Shown here in pieces: positions 16,365 through 24,633 of a stretch of DNA of 33,117 nucleotides; position 1 is the stretch's first letter, and every line of letters begins with the position of its first letter. The position numbers and the translations under genes were made by a program. This stretch comes from Acidobacteriota bacterium (GTDB taxonomy: Bacteria > Acidobacteriota > Terriglobia > Acidiferrales > UBA7541). The notes beneath the pieces were generated by a model. It worked only from the letters and a program-made list of their open reading frames with translations. It had not been told where the DNA came from and did no database searches. The DNA is taken from positions 1-33,117 of the forward strand of contig QHZB01000251.1 of NCBI GenBank assembly GCA_003224525.1, in the 5' to 3' direction.

Positions 16365-16386
16365 CACAGACTAAAACCTGTGCTAC
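16365..16386 (+). repeat. short repeat, copy 2 (downstream of SPFH gene)
   Basis: CACAG-N9-CTGTGCTAC followed by GGGCTCCG is the second copy of the repeat at 14869-14890, in the same orientation, 18 bases after the SPFH stop. The remainder of 16347-16595 shows no convincing gene. A minus-strand frame here with a hydrophobic start (about 16552 leftwards) runs into the repeat and the SPFH gene, and is probably chance. Confidence 0.7.
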
Positions 16387-16595
16387 CGGGCTCCGCTGGC
16401 CAAAACCCCTGCGGGTGGCACGGGACGCGAAACTGGAAAAGAGGTGAGACTTTGGCCTTGGTGACCGCAAAGCGGCCAACGAGCACAAAGGCAAGCACCG
16501 CCGCGCTTAGCCCTTTTAGCCAGAGAATTCTCCTCCCGCCGGCGACGCGCACCGCGCCACTCGGCTAGCGGTCAACAGTTTTGAGAAATGAGCGT

Positions 16596-19500
16596 CTATT
16601 CCTTTACGGCGGGATACTTGGGTCTAGGTGGAAGGCCCTGGTAATTCTTCAGCGCTTCCTTGGCGAGTTCGATGGCTTTTTCAAGTTGCGGGTCGTGGCC
16701 GTTGACAACGAGGTCGGGGCGCTGCGGAACAACGTAATCGGGATCCACGCCGTGGTTTTCCACGATCCATTCGCCGCCGTTGTCCGTGGACCAAAACGCA
16801 AATTCCGGCGCGGTGACGTTGCCGCCGTCGTGCAAAGGAATCCCTCGGGAGATGCCCACTAGCCCGCCCCAGGTGCGTGTCCCGACGATAGGGCCGATTT
16901 TCTGCCGATGGAAGAACCAGGGGAAGGCGTCACCGCCGGAACCCGCGAGCTCGTTGACGATCATGACTTTTGGCCCATAAATCGCCACGGGCGGCCACGG
17001 GAGATCTTTCCCTTCGCGTGGAGCGAGCGCAGAGAGCAGCTCGCGCTTGAGTTTCTCGGTGTAAAAATCCGGGATCTGGCCGCCGGAGTTGTAACGCTCG
17101 TCGACGATGATGCCGTCTTTGTCGAGCTGCGCGGTGAACTGTTTGTCAAAGGCCATGATGCCCGGGAAGGACGTGTCCGGGACGTGCATGTAGCCGATGC
17201 GGCCGCCGGTGGCGTCCTCGACTTTGCGGCGGTTGGCGTCGGTCCAATCAAGATAACGGACGCCGTTTTCTCCGGCAGTCGGCTTTACGGTGATTTCCCA
17301 GGCGCCTTCAGGGGTGGATTTGGAATTGATTTTCAGCGTGACGAGTTTTCCGGCGAGGTCCTGGAAATAAGAATAGACGTCCTGATTCGAATGCGCGTCC
17401 TGGCCGTCGACCGCGATGAGGTAGTTGCCCGCCTTCACTTTTAGCCCCGGTTCCGTTAGTGGCGAGCGCGTGGCATCGTTCCAGTTTTCGCCGGGATAGA
17501 TTTTCGTAATCCGGAAATAGCCGCCGTCTGGCTGGAAATCCGCGCCGAGCATTCCGACGCTGACGTGCGGCTTCACGGGCTGGTCGCCGCCGCCGACGTA
17601 GGTGTGCGAGGTGCTCAGTTCGGCGATCATTTCGCCGATGATGTAATTCAGATCACTGCGATGCGCTACCCAGGGGAGAAGTGCTTCATAGCGGTCGCCA
17701 ATTTTCTTCCAATTGTGGCCCGTCATGTTCGGGTCCCAATAGAAGTCGCGCTCGACGCGCCACGCTTCGTGGAACACTTCGCGCCACTCTTCGCGCGGGT
17801 CGATCTTCACCTGCAGTTCACTGAGATTGAGCTTGCCTTCGCCGGCCTTGGCTTTGCCGGGGACGGCTTCGACGATGCCGTAGACCGGTCCGGCTTTGTA
17901 AATCACTTTCTTGCCTTCCTTGTCGAGGTCGTAGCCGTCGATGCCTTCGAGCAACACTTTGTCTTCGCGTTTGGTCACCTCGTAAACATGGAGGACGTTC
18001 TTCGCGCCGTGGTCATTGGTGCCGAACTGTCGCGCTTCCTGCGGGGTGGAAAGGTAGAAAAATTTGTCCTTGCGGGCAGCGAGGCCGTTCAAAATGCCGG
18101 CGCTTATGGGCACAGGCGTTAGGCGCGTGCTGATTCCGTCCAGATCAATTTGGATGGGTTTAACCGGTTCTGCTTTCTTTTCATCCTTCTTTTCATCTTT
18201 CTGTTCGTCCGGTTTCTTGTCGCCTGGCTTTGCGTCGGCCGCCTTCTTCTCGTCTTTCTTCTCGTCTTTCTTCTCGTCCTTCTTCTCATCTTTCTTTTCG
18301 TCGTCGGCTTTTTCCTCGTCGCTCTGGGGTTTGAACGGCGAAGCTTCATCGGCTTTCAGCGTGACGGCGAAGACGCCGTCGGTGGAGTAGTAGTTAAAGC
18401 GCTGATCGAGCTGGCCGACGCTGGGATAGAAGTAGCGCGTGGAAATGAAATAGAGATACTTCCCGTTGTCGTCGAATACCGGATTGTTGTCGCTATAGAA
18501 GCCGACGGAAACCTTGGTGATCTTCTTTGTTCCCAGAGAATAAAGAAAAACGTCGCTGGAGCCGCGGCGGTGAGGCTTGGAATAGGTGACCCAAAGGCTG
18601 TCGGGAGACCAACTGCCGTCTGCCATGTCGCCGAAGTCAGATTTATCCACAAGAACGGGCTTCTTGTCGTCAAGACTGATGAACCAGAGTTGGTGCACTT
18701 TGTCCCAATAGAGAAGCTTCTTGCTGTCCGGCGACCAGACGGGGCCGTAGCGATAGACGCCGCCATCGGTGGTGATGCGCGTTTCCTCCCCGCCCATTTG
18801 CGGGCGCGTGTAGAGCTCGTACTCGCCGGTTTTGTCGGAGAGATAAGCGATCCACTTTCCGTCGGGCGACCAGGCGGGATTCAGTTCGTGAATGCCGGAA
18901 TGATTCGTGGTCAGCGTTCGAATGCTGCCGTGTTCGGCCGGAATAGTGAAAATGTTGCCGCGGGCTTCCACGAGAGCGCGAGCCGCGGAAGGGGAAAGCG
19001 AATAGCTGCCGATCGATGGCGCGACGTTCTTGAATTCCGGGCGCGTTTCGAGGTCTTCCGCGCGTACCGCGACGGGAAGATTGCGCGTTTTCCCGCTGGC
19101 GATATTGAATTCGTAGAGCAGGCCGCCGTTTTCATAAACGATGGCGTCGGGACCGAGGCTAGGCCACTTGATGTCGTATTCCTTGTAGTCGGTGAGCTTT
19201 TTCGTTTGCTTCGAGCCGAGGTCGTAGCTGTAGAGGTTCATCACGCCTTCGCGGTCGCTGATGAAGTAGATCGCGTTGCCGTGCCACATGGGGAAGAGGT
19301 CCATGCCGGTGGTCTTGGGCAACTCTTCGTAGGAATTTTTCTTGAGGTCGTAAATGGCGATGGGCAGGCTCCAGCCGCCGCGATAGCGCTTCCAGGTGCG
19401 GAATTCCTGAGAAGTTTCGAGATAAGCGATCTTGGTGCCGTCGGGCGAAAACGTGGTGAGGCTGGCGCGAGGAACGGGAAGCGGTTTTGCGGTGCCCCCT

Positions 19501-19997
19501 TGCGGCGCGATGAGGAACAGCTTGGTGTAGCGGCTCGGAGGCGCGCTGAAGCGGTCGGAGCGGAAGAGGATATTTTTGCCGTCGGGAGTCCAGCCGAGGA
19601 CGATGTCATTCGAAGGATGAAACGTCAGGCGCTTGGGCTCGCCGCCTTCGGCGGAGATGACGTACACGTCGGGGTTGCCGTCATATTCACCGGTGAAGGC
19701 GATCCATTTGCCGTCGGGCGAGAATTTCGGGTAGAGCTCGTCACCCACGTGGGAGGTTAGCCGCTGCGCCGAGCCGCCTTCACGCGAGGCGATCCATAGA
19801 TCGCCTGCGTAGGCAAAGACCACCCGATCGTTCGAAATATCTGCGAAGCGGAGGAGCCTGGTGGGCCCGCCGGGGACTTGCTCGGAGGCGGATGCGGCTT
19901 GCGCCGGAGCCTTCGCCGGTGTTGTCACCACGCCGGCCAGTACCACTCCACTCAGCCACAATTGTAGATTCAGACGAAAAGGCGCGGGCTTTATCAC
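16596..19997 (-). CDS. tricorn-like S41 protease with beta-propeller repeats and PDZ domain
   Basis: This 1133-residue protein has an N-terminal signal-like segment (LWLSGVVLAGVVTTPAKAPAQA), so it is probably exported to the periplasm. Many PD40/WD40-like propeller blades follow, with repeated SPDGKWIAF-type motifs. A PDZ-like region precedes the S41 catalytic domain. By comparison with tricorn protease, Ser797-His798 in ELSTSHTYVGGG and nucleophile Ser1020 in NELAGSGGDAFPW form the catalytic centre. The expected role is degradation of peptides to short products. Residues of about 555-620 are an unusual Lys/Asp/Glu run built from DEKK units, encoded by a 12-bp tandem repeat. The gene has its own upstream region, divergent from the two-component operon. 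The archaeal tricorn is cytosolic, so export is an inference from the signal sequence. Confidence 0.95.
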   Translation of the reverse strand: MIKPAPFRLNLQLWLSGVVLAGVVTTPAKAPAQAASASEQVPGGPTRLLRFADISNDRVVFAYAGDLWIASREGGSAQRLTSHVGDELYPKFSPDGKWIAFTGEYDGNPDVYVISAEGGEPKRLTFHPSNDIVLGWTPDGKNILFRSDRFSAPPSRYTKLFLIAPQGGTAKPLPVPRASLTTFSPDGTKIAYLETSQEFRTWKRYRGGWSLPIAIYDLKKNSYEELPKTTGMDLFPMWHGNAIYFISDREGVMNLYSYDLGSKQTKKLTDYKEYDIKWPSLGPDAIVYENGGLLYEFNIASGKTRNLPVAVRAEDLETRPEFKNVAPSIGSYSLSPSAARALVEARGNIFTIPAEHGSIRTLTTNHSGIHELNPAWSPDGKWIAYLSDKTGEYELYTRPQMGGEETRITTDGGVYRYGPVWSPDSKKLLYWDKVHQLWFISLDDKKPVLVDKSDFGDMADGSWSPDSLWVTYSKPHRRGSSDVFLYSLGTKKITKVSVGFYSDNNPVFDDNGKYLYFISTRYFYPSVGQLDQRFNYYSTDGVFAVTLKADEASPFKPQSDEEKADDEKKDEKKDEKKDEKKDEKKAADAKPGDKKPDEQKDEKKDEKKAEPVKPIQIDLDGISTRLTPVPISAGILNGLAARKDKFFYLSTPQEARQFGTNDHGAKNVLHVYEVTKREDKVLLEGIDGYDLDKEGKKVIYKAGPVYGIVEAVPGKAKAGEGKLNLSELQVKIDPREEWREVFHEAWRVERDFYWDPNMTGHNWKKIGDRYEALLPWVAHRSDLNYIIGEMIAELSTSHTYVGGGDQPVKPHVSVGMLGADFQPDGGYFRITKIYPGENWNDATRSPLTEPGLKVKAGNYLIAVDGQDAHSNQDVYSYFQDLAGKLVTLKINSKSTPEGAWEITVKPTAGENGVRYLDWTDANRRKVEDATGGRIGYMHVPDTSFPGIMAFDKQFTAQLDKDGIIVDERYNSGGQIPDFYTEKLKRELLSALAPREGKDLPWPPVAIYGPKVMIVNELAGSGGDAFPWFFHRQKIGPIVGTRTWGGLVGISRGIPLHDGGNVTAPEFAFWSTDNGGEWIVENHGVDPDYVVPQRPDLVVNGHDPQLEKAIELAKEALKNYQGLPPRPKYPAVKE
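18244..18300. repeat. 12-bp tandem repeat encoding DEKK units in the tricorn-like protease
   Basis: The unit TTCTTCTCGTCT (plus strand) is repeated nearly five times with few changes, and related units recur at about 18168-18205. In the gene's frame each unit encodes Asp-Glu-Lys-Lys. The run should be prone to length changes in whole units, which would keep the reading frame. Confidence 0.85.
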
Positions 19998-20203
19998 AAA
20001 CGCTCCTGAAGTTGGATTCTTGCCGGGGACAACGGATCCCTGGAGATGGACGGATTACCCTGGCAAATCGTTTTGCTTTTACTCCGCACTCTCTGCGGCA
20101 GGAATTTATCCCGCCGCCAGGGCTGCTGCCAGACGCCTCAGGTTTCAGCCGTATCCGGCGGGCACAATCCATTTCGTGCAGCCGTGATATCATCAACCCG
20201 TAA

Positions 20204-20575
20204 CCCTGTGTCCGCCAAGGAAAAACTGTCCCGGCTGCGCTTTCCTCTAAGGTGGAGCTGGAACCGATGATATCCACGCTCAACTTCGGCGATTTGTCCG
20301 AAGCCGCAGTTTCTTCGACCGATCCGGAACAGCTCTATACGCGCGAGAAGAAACTGCTCGGCGAACGCCGCGTTCTGCCTCTGGTCGCCCTGCCGGAATA
20401 TATCGGTCTCAGCCAGAAAGTTCGCGACTGGAGGCCAGCCCGATGGGGCGAACGGCATATCACCGACGTGTGGCGCGATCTTCTTGAACCCCGCCCTGAG
20501 CAGACCGGCAATTCGAACGCTACGGCAACTACTGTCGCTCAGTCGCCTGCCGCGTCTCCCGGAGCCCAACCATGA
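20204..20575 (+). pseudogene. C-terminal remnant of a family 5 solute-binding protein
   Basis: The frame opens after a stop at 20201 and runs to TGA 20575. The stretch DPEQLYTREKKLLGERRVLP and then GLSQKVRDW, ARWGERHITDVWRDLL resembles the extreme C-terminus of peptide/nickel-type ABC solute-binding proteins (SBP_bac_5). There is no signal peptide and none of the roughly 450 preceding residues of that family. It could still be translated from ATG 20267 as 102 residues. Its stop overlaps the kinase ATG as ATGA, so a full-length ancestor was probably translationally coupled to the kinase. A genuine small regulatory protein is the alternative. The remaining 19998-20203 stretch shows no gene. Confidence 0.5.
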
Positions 20576-22434
20576 GTTTCCGAACGAAATTGCTATTAGT
20601 GGTACTGCTCACCATCTTTGCTTCCGTCTCGGTGGTCGCTTATGCCGTGACGCATTACACGCAGGCCGCCTTCGAAGAAATGGATGCCGAGCGCACCGAA
20701 GCCTTGGTTGCCCAATTCAAGAAGGAGTACGTCCAGCGCGGGGAGGAAATTGCCCATCAAGCAAAAAACATAGCGGAAGCCAATTTTACCGAGCGCATGG
20801 CGATTGACCTGTCCCGTCCCAATGCCGACCAGTCTCTTTATGTGCGAGACGCAGTCGGCTCTGCTCAAGAGCACGGGCTGGACTATGTGGAGTTTGTGAA
20901 TTACGACGGCGTACTCATTTCGTCGGCGCAGTTTCCAGCTCGTGTCGGCCATAAGAACGACTGGGTGACCTCGGTGAAGGATTGGAATGACACCCCGGCT
21001 TTCTTGAAGAAAGAAGAGTTGCCCGATGGAGTCTCGCTTTCGCTGAGCGTCGTGCGTACCAACAACACTGTGGCCGACAAGAGTTTGTACATCATTGCGG
21101 GGCACCGGCTGGACAAGAATTTCCTGGCCTCACTGGTTTTGCCCACGGGGATGCGGGCGCTCATCTATACGAACCTCGAGCCTGCCTTTGTTCCTACGTC
21201 TCTGATGGCCGAGAAGATCGATGCGGAGCAAGCAGAACGGTTCGCGCCGCTCGTCGAGCAATTGCAAAAGCAACCGCAGCCGGTGGTGCGGACGATTGAC
21301 TGGACGAGAGATCCGGCCGACGCGGAGACGTTTCATGCCCTCCCCTTGCCCGGCCGCAACAATGAACTTCTGGGCATCTTCTTCGTCGGCAGTTCGCGAA
21401 AAGAGCTGGTGTTGTTGACCCGCCAAATTCTGAGAATCGCCGCTGCGGTTGCGGCTGCCGCGCTCTTGATCGGACTACTCGTCAGCTTCTGGGTCTCCGC
21501 GCGCATCACCAAACCGGTCGAAGAACTTGCCGAAGGAGCCCGCGAGGTAGCCGGCGGAAGATGGGACACGCGCATCGAGGTTCATGGGCGCGATGAAATC
21601 GGCCAGCTTGCCGAGGCATTTAATCACATGACGCAAACGCTTGCTGCGCAGAAGGAGCGCCTGGTGCAAACCGAGCGTGTTGCCGCGTGGCGTGAACTGG
21701 CGCGGCGTCTCGCGCACGAGTTGCGCAACCCGCTCTTTCCCATGCAGATCACGGTCGAAAATTTGCAGAAAGCCCGCCAGCTCGACGCCAAGCAATTCCT
21801 GGAAGTCTTCCACGAATCGACGGCCACTTTGAAAGCGGAACTTGCCAATCTCAATACCATCGTTGGGCGGTTCAGCGATTTTTCAAAGATGCCTGCGCCG
21901 CAGTTTGTGCGCGTGGACGTCAATGAGGCGCTGCGCAACGCGGTGCGCCTCTTCGAGCCGCAATTCAACGAAGTCGGCAAACCCACCATCACACCAGAGT
22001 TGTTCCTGACCGAACCTCTGCCCGAGATCGACGCTGATCCCGACTTGCTCCACCGCGCGTTTCAGAATCTGGTGCTGAATGCGCTGGACGCCATGCCTGC
22101 AGGCGGGACGCTGACCCTGCGAACCTCGGAACAGATTGGCAATGTGCGCATCGAAGTGGCCGACACGGGCAAAGGCCTGACTCCGGAAGAGTGCTCGCGG
22201 CTGTTCACGCCGTATTACACGACGAAATTGCAAGGGACGGGGCTCGGGCTCGCCATCGTGCAGTCGGTGGTCAGTGATCATCACGGCGCCATTTCGGTGA
22301 CCAGCGACGAGGGCCGCGGTACTGCTTTTCGAATCGATCTGCCGCAACGCCAAGCCGGCCGCGCGGCGGCACCGCGCGAGCCGGCGTCGGAGTCCAAGAG
22401 CACGCCGTCGACTCTGGCCGCGGCTTCCGACTAA
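20572..22434 (+). CDS. sensor histidine kinase, NtrY-like
   Basis: This 620-residue inner-membrane kinase has an N-terminal helix (about 4-26), a periplasmic sensor region of about 255 residues, and a second helix (about 285-308). A HAMP linker follows (SARITKPVEELAEGAREVAGG). The phosphoacceptor His382 lies in LAHELRNPLFPM, the NtrY-type dimerisation sequence. The ATPase domain has an N box (NLVLNALDAM), G1 (DTGKGLT) and G2 (GTGLGLAIV). The protein should autophosphorylate and pass phosphate to the response regulator that starts 21 bases downstream. The start overlaps the preceding stop as ATGA. The sensed signal is unknown; the former coupling to a solute-binding protein gene hints at a periplasmic ligand, which is only inference. 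Confidence 0.93.
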   Translation: MSFRTKLLLVVLLTIFASVSVVAYAVTHYTQAAFEEMDAERTEALVAQFKKEYVQRGEEIAHQAKNIAEANFTERMAIDLSRPNADQSLYVRDAVGSAQEHGLDYVEFVNYDGVLISSAQFPARVGHKNDWVTSVKDWNDTPAFLKKEELPDGVSLSLSVVRTNNTVADKSLYIIAGHRLDKNFLASLVLPTGMRALIYTNLEPAFVPTSLMAEKIDAEQAERFAPLVEQLQKQPQPVVRTIDWTRDPADAETFHALPLPGRNNELLGIFFVGSSRKELVLLTRQILRIAAAVAAAALLIGLLVSFWVSARITKPVEELAEGAREVAGGRWDTRIEVHGRDEIGQLAEAFNHMTQTLAAQKERLVQTERVAAWRELARRLAHELRNPLFPMQITVENLQKARQLDAKQFLEVFHESTATLKAELANLNTIVGRFSDFSKMPAPQFVRVDVNEALRNAVRLFEPQFNEVGKPTITPELFLTEPLPEIDADPDLLHRAFQNLVLNALDAMPAGGTLTLRTSEQIGNVRIEVADTGKGLTPEECSRLFTPYYTTKLQGTGLGLAIVQSVVSDHHGAISVTSDEGRGTAFRIDLPQRQAGRAAAPREPASESKSTPSTLAAASD

Positions 22435-22455
22435 CCCTTCACAAAGGACCGAAGC

Positions 22456-23847
22456 TTGCCCCGCAAAGCGCATCTGCTCATCGTCGACGACGATCCAAAT
22501 ACGCTGGCATCGCTTTCCCGCGCGTTCCGGCTGGCGGGACACGAAGCCACCGTTTGCGACAACGCGGTTCGCGCCGTCGAACTCATTCGAACGGAATCGT
22601 TCGACGTGATTCTTTCCGACGTGGTGATGCCCGGCAGGAGCGGCCTGGAATTGCTCGAGGATCTGAAGAAGGCCGGCTTCAAAACGCCGATCGTGCTCAT
22701 TTCCGGTCAAGCAAATATCGAGATGGCGGTGAAAGCCACGAAGCTGGGCGCGCTCGATTTCTTGGAGAAGCCGCTTTCCACGGAGAAACTGCTTGTGACG
22801 GTTGAAAACGCGCTGCGGCTGTCGCGACTCGAAGATGAAAACCGCGAGCTGCGCCAGCGCCTGGGAAAACACGAACTCGTGGGTTCGGGCCCGGCGATGA
22901 AGAAGTTGCTTGCGCAGATCGACCGCGTTGCCGCAAGCGAAACGCGTGTCTGCATCCTTGGTGAGACCGGCACAGGCAAGGAGCTGGTAGCGCGCGCGAT
23001 CCATGAAAAATCGCCGCGGCGGGAGCACCCGTTCATCACTCTGAATTGCGCGGCTGTGCCCGCGGAATTGATTGAATCAGAGTTGTTTGGCCATGAGAAG
23101 GGCGCCTTTACCGGCGCCGCGGGCAGGCATGTGGGCAAATTCGAACAAGCCGACGGCGGAACGCTTTTCCTAGACGAAATCGGTGATATGCCGGTGGCGA
23201 TGCAGGCGAAGTTGCTGCGCGTGCTGGAAGAAGGCGAGGTTGAACGCGTCGGCGGCGACAAGCCCATCAAGGTGAATGTGCGCGTGGTGCTTGCCACGCA
23301 TCGCAACCTGGAAGATCTTGTGAAGCAGAACGCCTTTCGCCGGGATCTTTTTCACCGTATTTATGTTTTTCCGCTGACGTTGCCGCCCCTGCGCGAGCGC
23401 CCGGAGGATTTTCCCGGCCTGGTTGCGCATTTCGCGCGCCAGGTGGCGGCGCAAAACGGCTGGAAAGAAAAAATCTTCACCGAAGATGCGATCGCTGAGC
23501 TGCGCAAATACCGCTGGCCCGGAAATGTCCGCGAACTCCGCAACGTCGTGGAACGATTGATCCTGCTTGCTTCGGATGAAAACGTCGCGGCTGCGGATAT
23601 CCGGCTCATTCTTGCGACTTCGGACGCGCTCTCTGGCGGTCCCTCAGCCTGCGCTGCTGGAAATACAACGGGCACGCTCGCCGAGCGCACCGAAGCATTC
23701 GAAAAAGAAACGATGCTCGGGGAAATTCGGCGCCACAATTTCCACATGACCAATGTGGCGCGGGCCTTGGGATTGGAGCGCAGCCATGTGTACAAGAAGT
23801 GCCAGCAACTGGGAATCGATCTGCAGTCGCTGAGGAAGCCGGAATAG
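22456..23847 (+). CDS. sigma-54-dependent response regulator, NtrC family
   Basis: The 463-residue protein has the three NtrC modules. The receiver (1-125) has acidic Asp11-13 and phosphoacceptor Asp55 in VILSDVVMPG. The AAA+ domain (about 140-375) has Walker A GETGTGKE (169-176) and the sigma-54 contact loop GAFTGA (216-221). The C-terminal Fis-type helix-turn-helix ends with MTNVARALGLERSHVYKKCQQLGI. It should activate sigma-54 promoters after phosphorylation by the kinase encoded just upstream. The start is TTG 22456, with AAAGGA (22443-22448) as ribosome binding site. Within the window a -24/-12-type sequence with an upstream dyad at 32036-32196 is a possible, untested target. Confidence 0.95.
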   Translation: MPRKAHLLIVDDDPNTLASLSRAFRLAGHEATVCDNAVRAVELIRTESFDVILSDVVMPGRSGLELLEDLKKAGFKTPIVLISGQANIEMAVKATKLGALDFLEKPLSTEKLLVTVENALRLSRLEDENRELRQRLGKHELVGSGPAMKKLLAQIDRVAASETRVCILGETGTGKELVARAIHEKSPRREHPFITLNCAAVPAELIESELFGHEKGAFTGAAGRHVGKFEQADGGTLFLDEIGDMPVAMQAKLLRVLEEGEVERVGGDKPIKVNVRVVLATHRNLEDLVKQNAFRRDLFHRIYVFPLTLPPLRERPEDFPGLVAHFARQVAAQNGWKEKIFTEDAIAELRKYRWPGNVRELRNVVERLILLASDENVAAADIRLILATSDALSGGPSACAAGNTTGTLAERTEAFEKETMLGEIRRHNFHMTNVARALGLERSHVYKKCQQLGIDLQSLRKPE

Positions 23848-23956
23848 ATTTGGTTTGCGATGCAAAATAGTTTGCGGTGCCCTTGTTGGCACGGCCAATT
23901 CAGTAACTCGTTTAAATTGAGCGAGATACAAAAAAGGAAGGGGATGCCGATTTCGC

Positions 23957-23985
23957 TGGACAAATTACAGATCGCAATATATATT
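23957..23985 (+). promoter_or_regulatory. sigma-70-type promoter of the stress operon
   Basis: TGGACA (23957-23962) and TATATT (23980-23985) each match the consensus at five of six positions and are separated by exactly 17 bases. Transcription would start near 23992, leaving a short leader with GGGAG (24004-24008) before ATG 24015. Further upstream, TTGGCACG (23886-23893) matches a sigma-54 -24 box, but the -12 side is poor. Confidence 0.6.
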
Positions 23986-23996
23986 TTGCATATTGC
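23974..23996 (+). promoter_or_regulatory. candidate operator (dyad over the -10 region)
   Basis: GCAATAT (23974-23980) and ATATTGC (23990-23996) form an inverted repeat around a 9-base AT-rich centre. It overlaps the -10 element and the predicted transcription start of the XRE-NfeD-flotillin-PspA operon. A repressor bound here would block polymerase. The regulator encoded immediately downstream is the obvious candidate. Confidence 0.55.
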
Positions 23997-24014
23997 TATA
24001 ACCGGGAGTGACCC

Positions 24015-24572
24015 ATGAAACTTGGCGACAAACTCCGCTCCCTCCGTGCCGTCGAAGGCTCGCTGCGTGGCTTGGGCCGTTCGATGACTCAACAGGAACT
24101 GGCCACCGCCATGAAGAGCGAGATCGGCCGCGGTTTGAGCCAGGCGTATCTCTCGCAAATCGAGAATGGCGCCCGGCCCCATCTAACGCACACCACGCGC
24201 CAGCTGCTGGCGCGATTCTTCCGCGTCTATCCAGGTTTTCTGGTGGACGATCCGGAGGGCTATACGCCCGGACTTCAGTCTGAATTGCGGGCCATCGACG
24301 CGAAAATCGATTCCTGGCTTTTTGCCGGCGCCGAGCAGTTCACGGCCGATCCGGTCCTTCAGTGTGCGCTTCTTGCCATCGCGGAGCATGAAGATTCACG
24401 CCGGGCCATTTTGCTCCTGGCGGAAATTCTCCGGACGCCCGATTTGGCCGAGCGCCTCGGAGAAGTTTTGCACCACGGCAATCATCAGAACGGGGGACAG
24501 CAGGGTAGCGGTCATCCGCCGCCTGCTTCTCTGCGCAATGGAGCGGTGCCGACCCCGGGAGGGTCGAGGTAG
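24015..24572 (+). CDS. XRE-family helix-turn-helix regulator
   Basis: This 185-residue protein has an N-terminal XRE/Cro-type helix-turn-helix (about 1-75). It contains MTQQELATAMKSEIGRGLSQAYLSQIENGARPHL, where SQAYLSQIENG is the usual recognition helix. The middle (about 85-155) is helical with no recognised ligand domain, and the last 30 residues are Gly/Pro-rich and likely disordered. ATG 24015 has GGGAG at good spacing. It is first in a five-gene operon with NfeD-like, flotillin, small membrane and PspA genes, and a dyad overlaps its own promoter. This suggests autoregulation and control of the membrane-stress genes. Function beyond DNA binding is inference. Confidence 0.85.
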   Translation: MKLGDKLRSLRAVEGSLRGLGRSMTQQELATAMKSEIGRGLSQAYLSQIENGARPHLTHTTRQLLARFFRVYPGFLVDDPEGYTPGLQSELRAIDAKIDSWLFAGAEQFTADPVLQCALLAIAEHEDSRRAILLLAEILRTPDLAERLGEVLHHGNHQNGGQQGSGHPPPASLRNGAVPTPGGSR

Positions 24573-24633
24573 CACCTAACAGGGCCTGCGTCTCGAATTC
24601 CAGCTCGCGCACGAAGTGCGCTCGAGGTGTGCC

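Noticed and set aside
15773-16552. Minus-strand frame starting with a hydrophobic stretch near 16552
   Set aside because: It runs through a short repeat and then antisense to the SPFH coiled coil; no ribosome binding site seen.
18244-18300. Tandem repeat as a CRISPR array
   Set aside because: Units are 12 bp, contiguous, without spacers, and lie inside a coding frame.
18150-19760. 536-codon plus-strand frame opposite the tricorn-like protease
   Set aside because: Antisense shadow; its hydrophobic start is only the complement of the DEKK-encoding repeat, so it is not a membrane protein.
21883-23028. 381-codon minus-strand frame across the kinase-regulator junction
   Set aside because: It is antisense to two well-defined genes and has no domain or plausible start.
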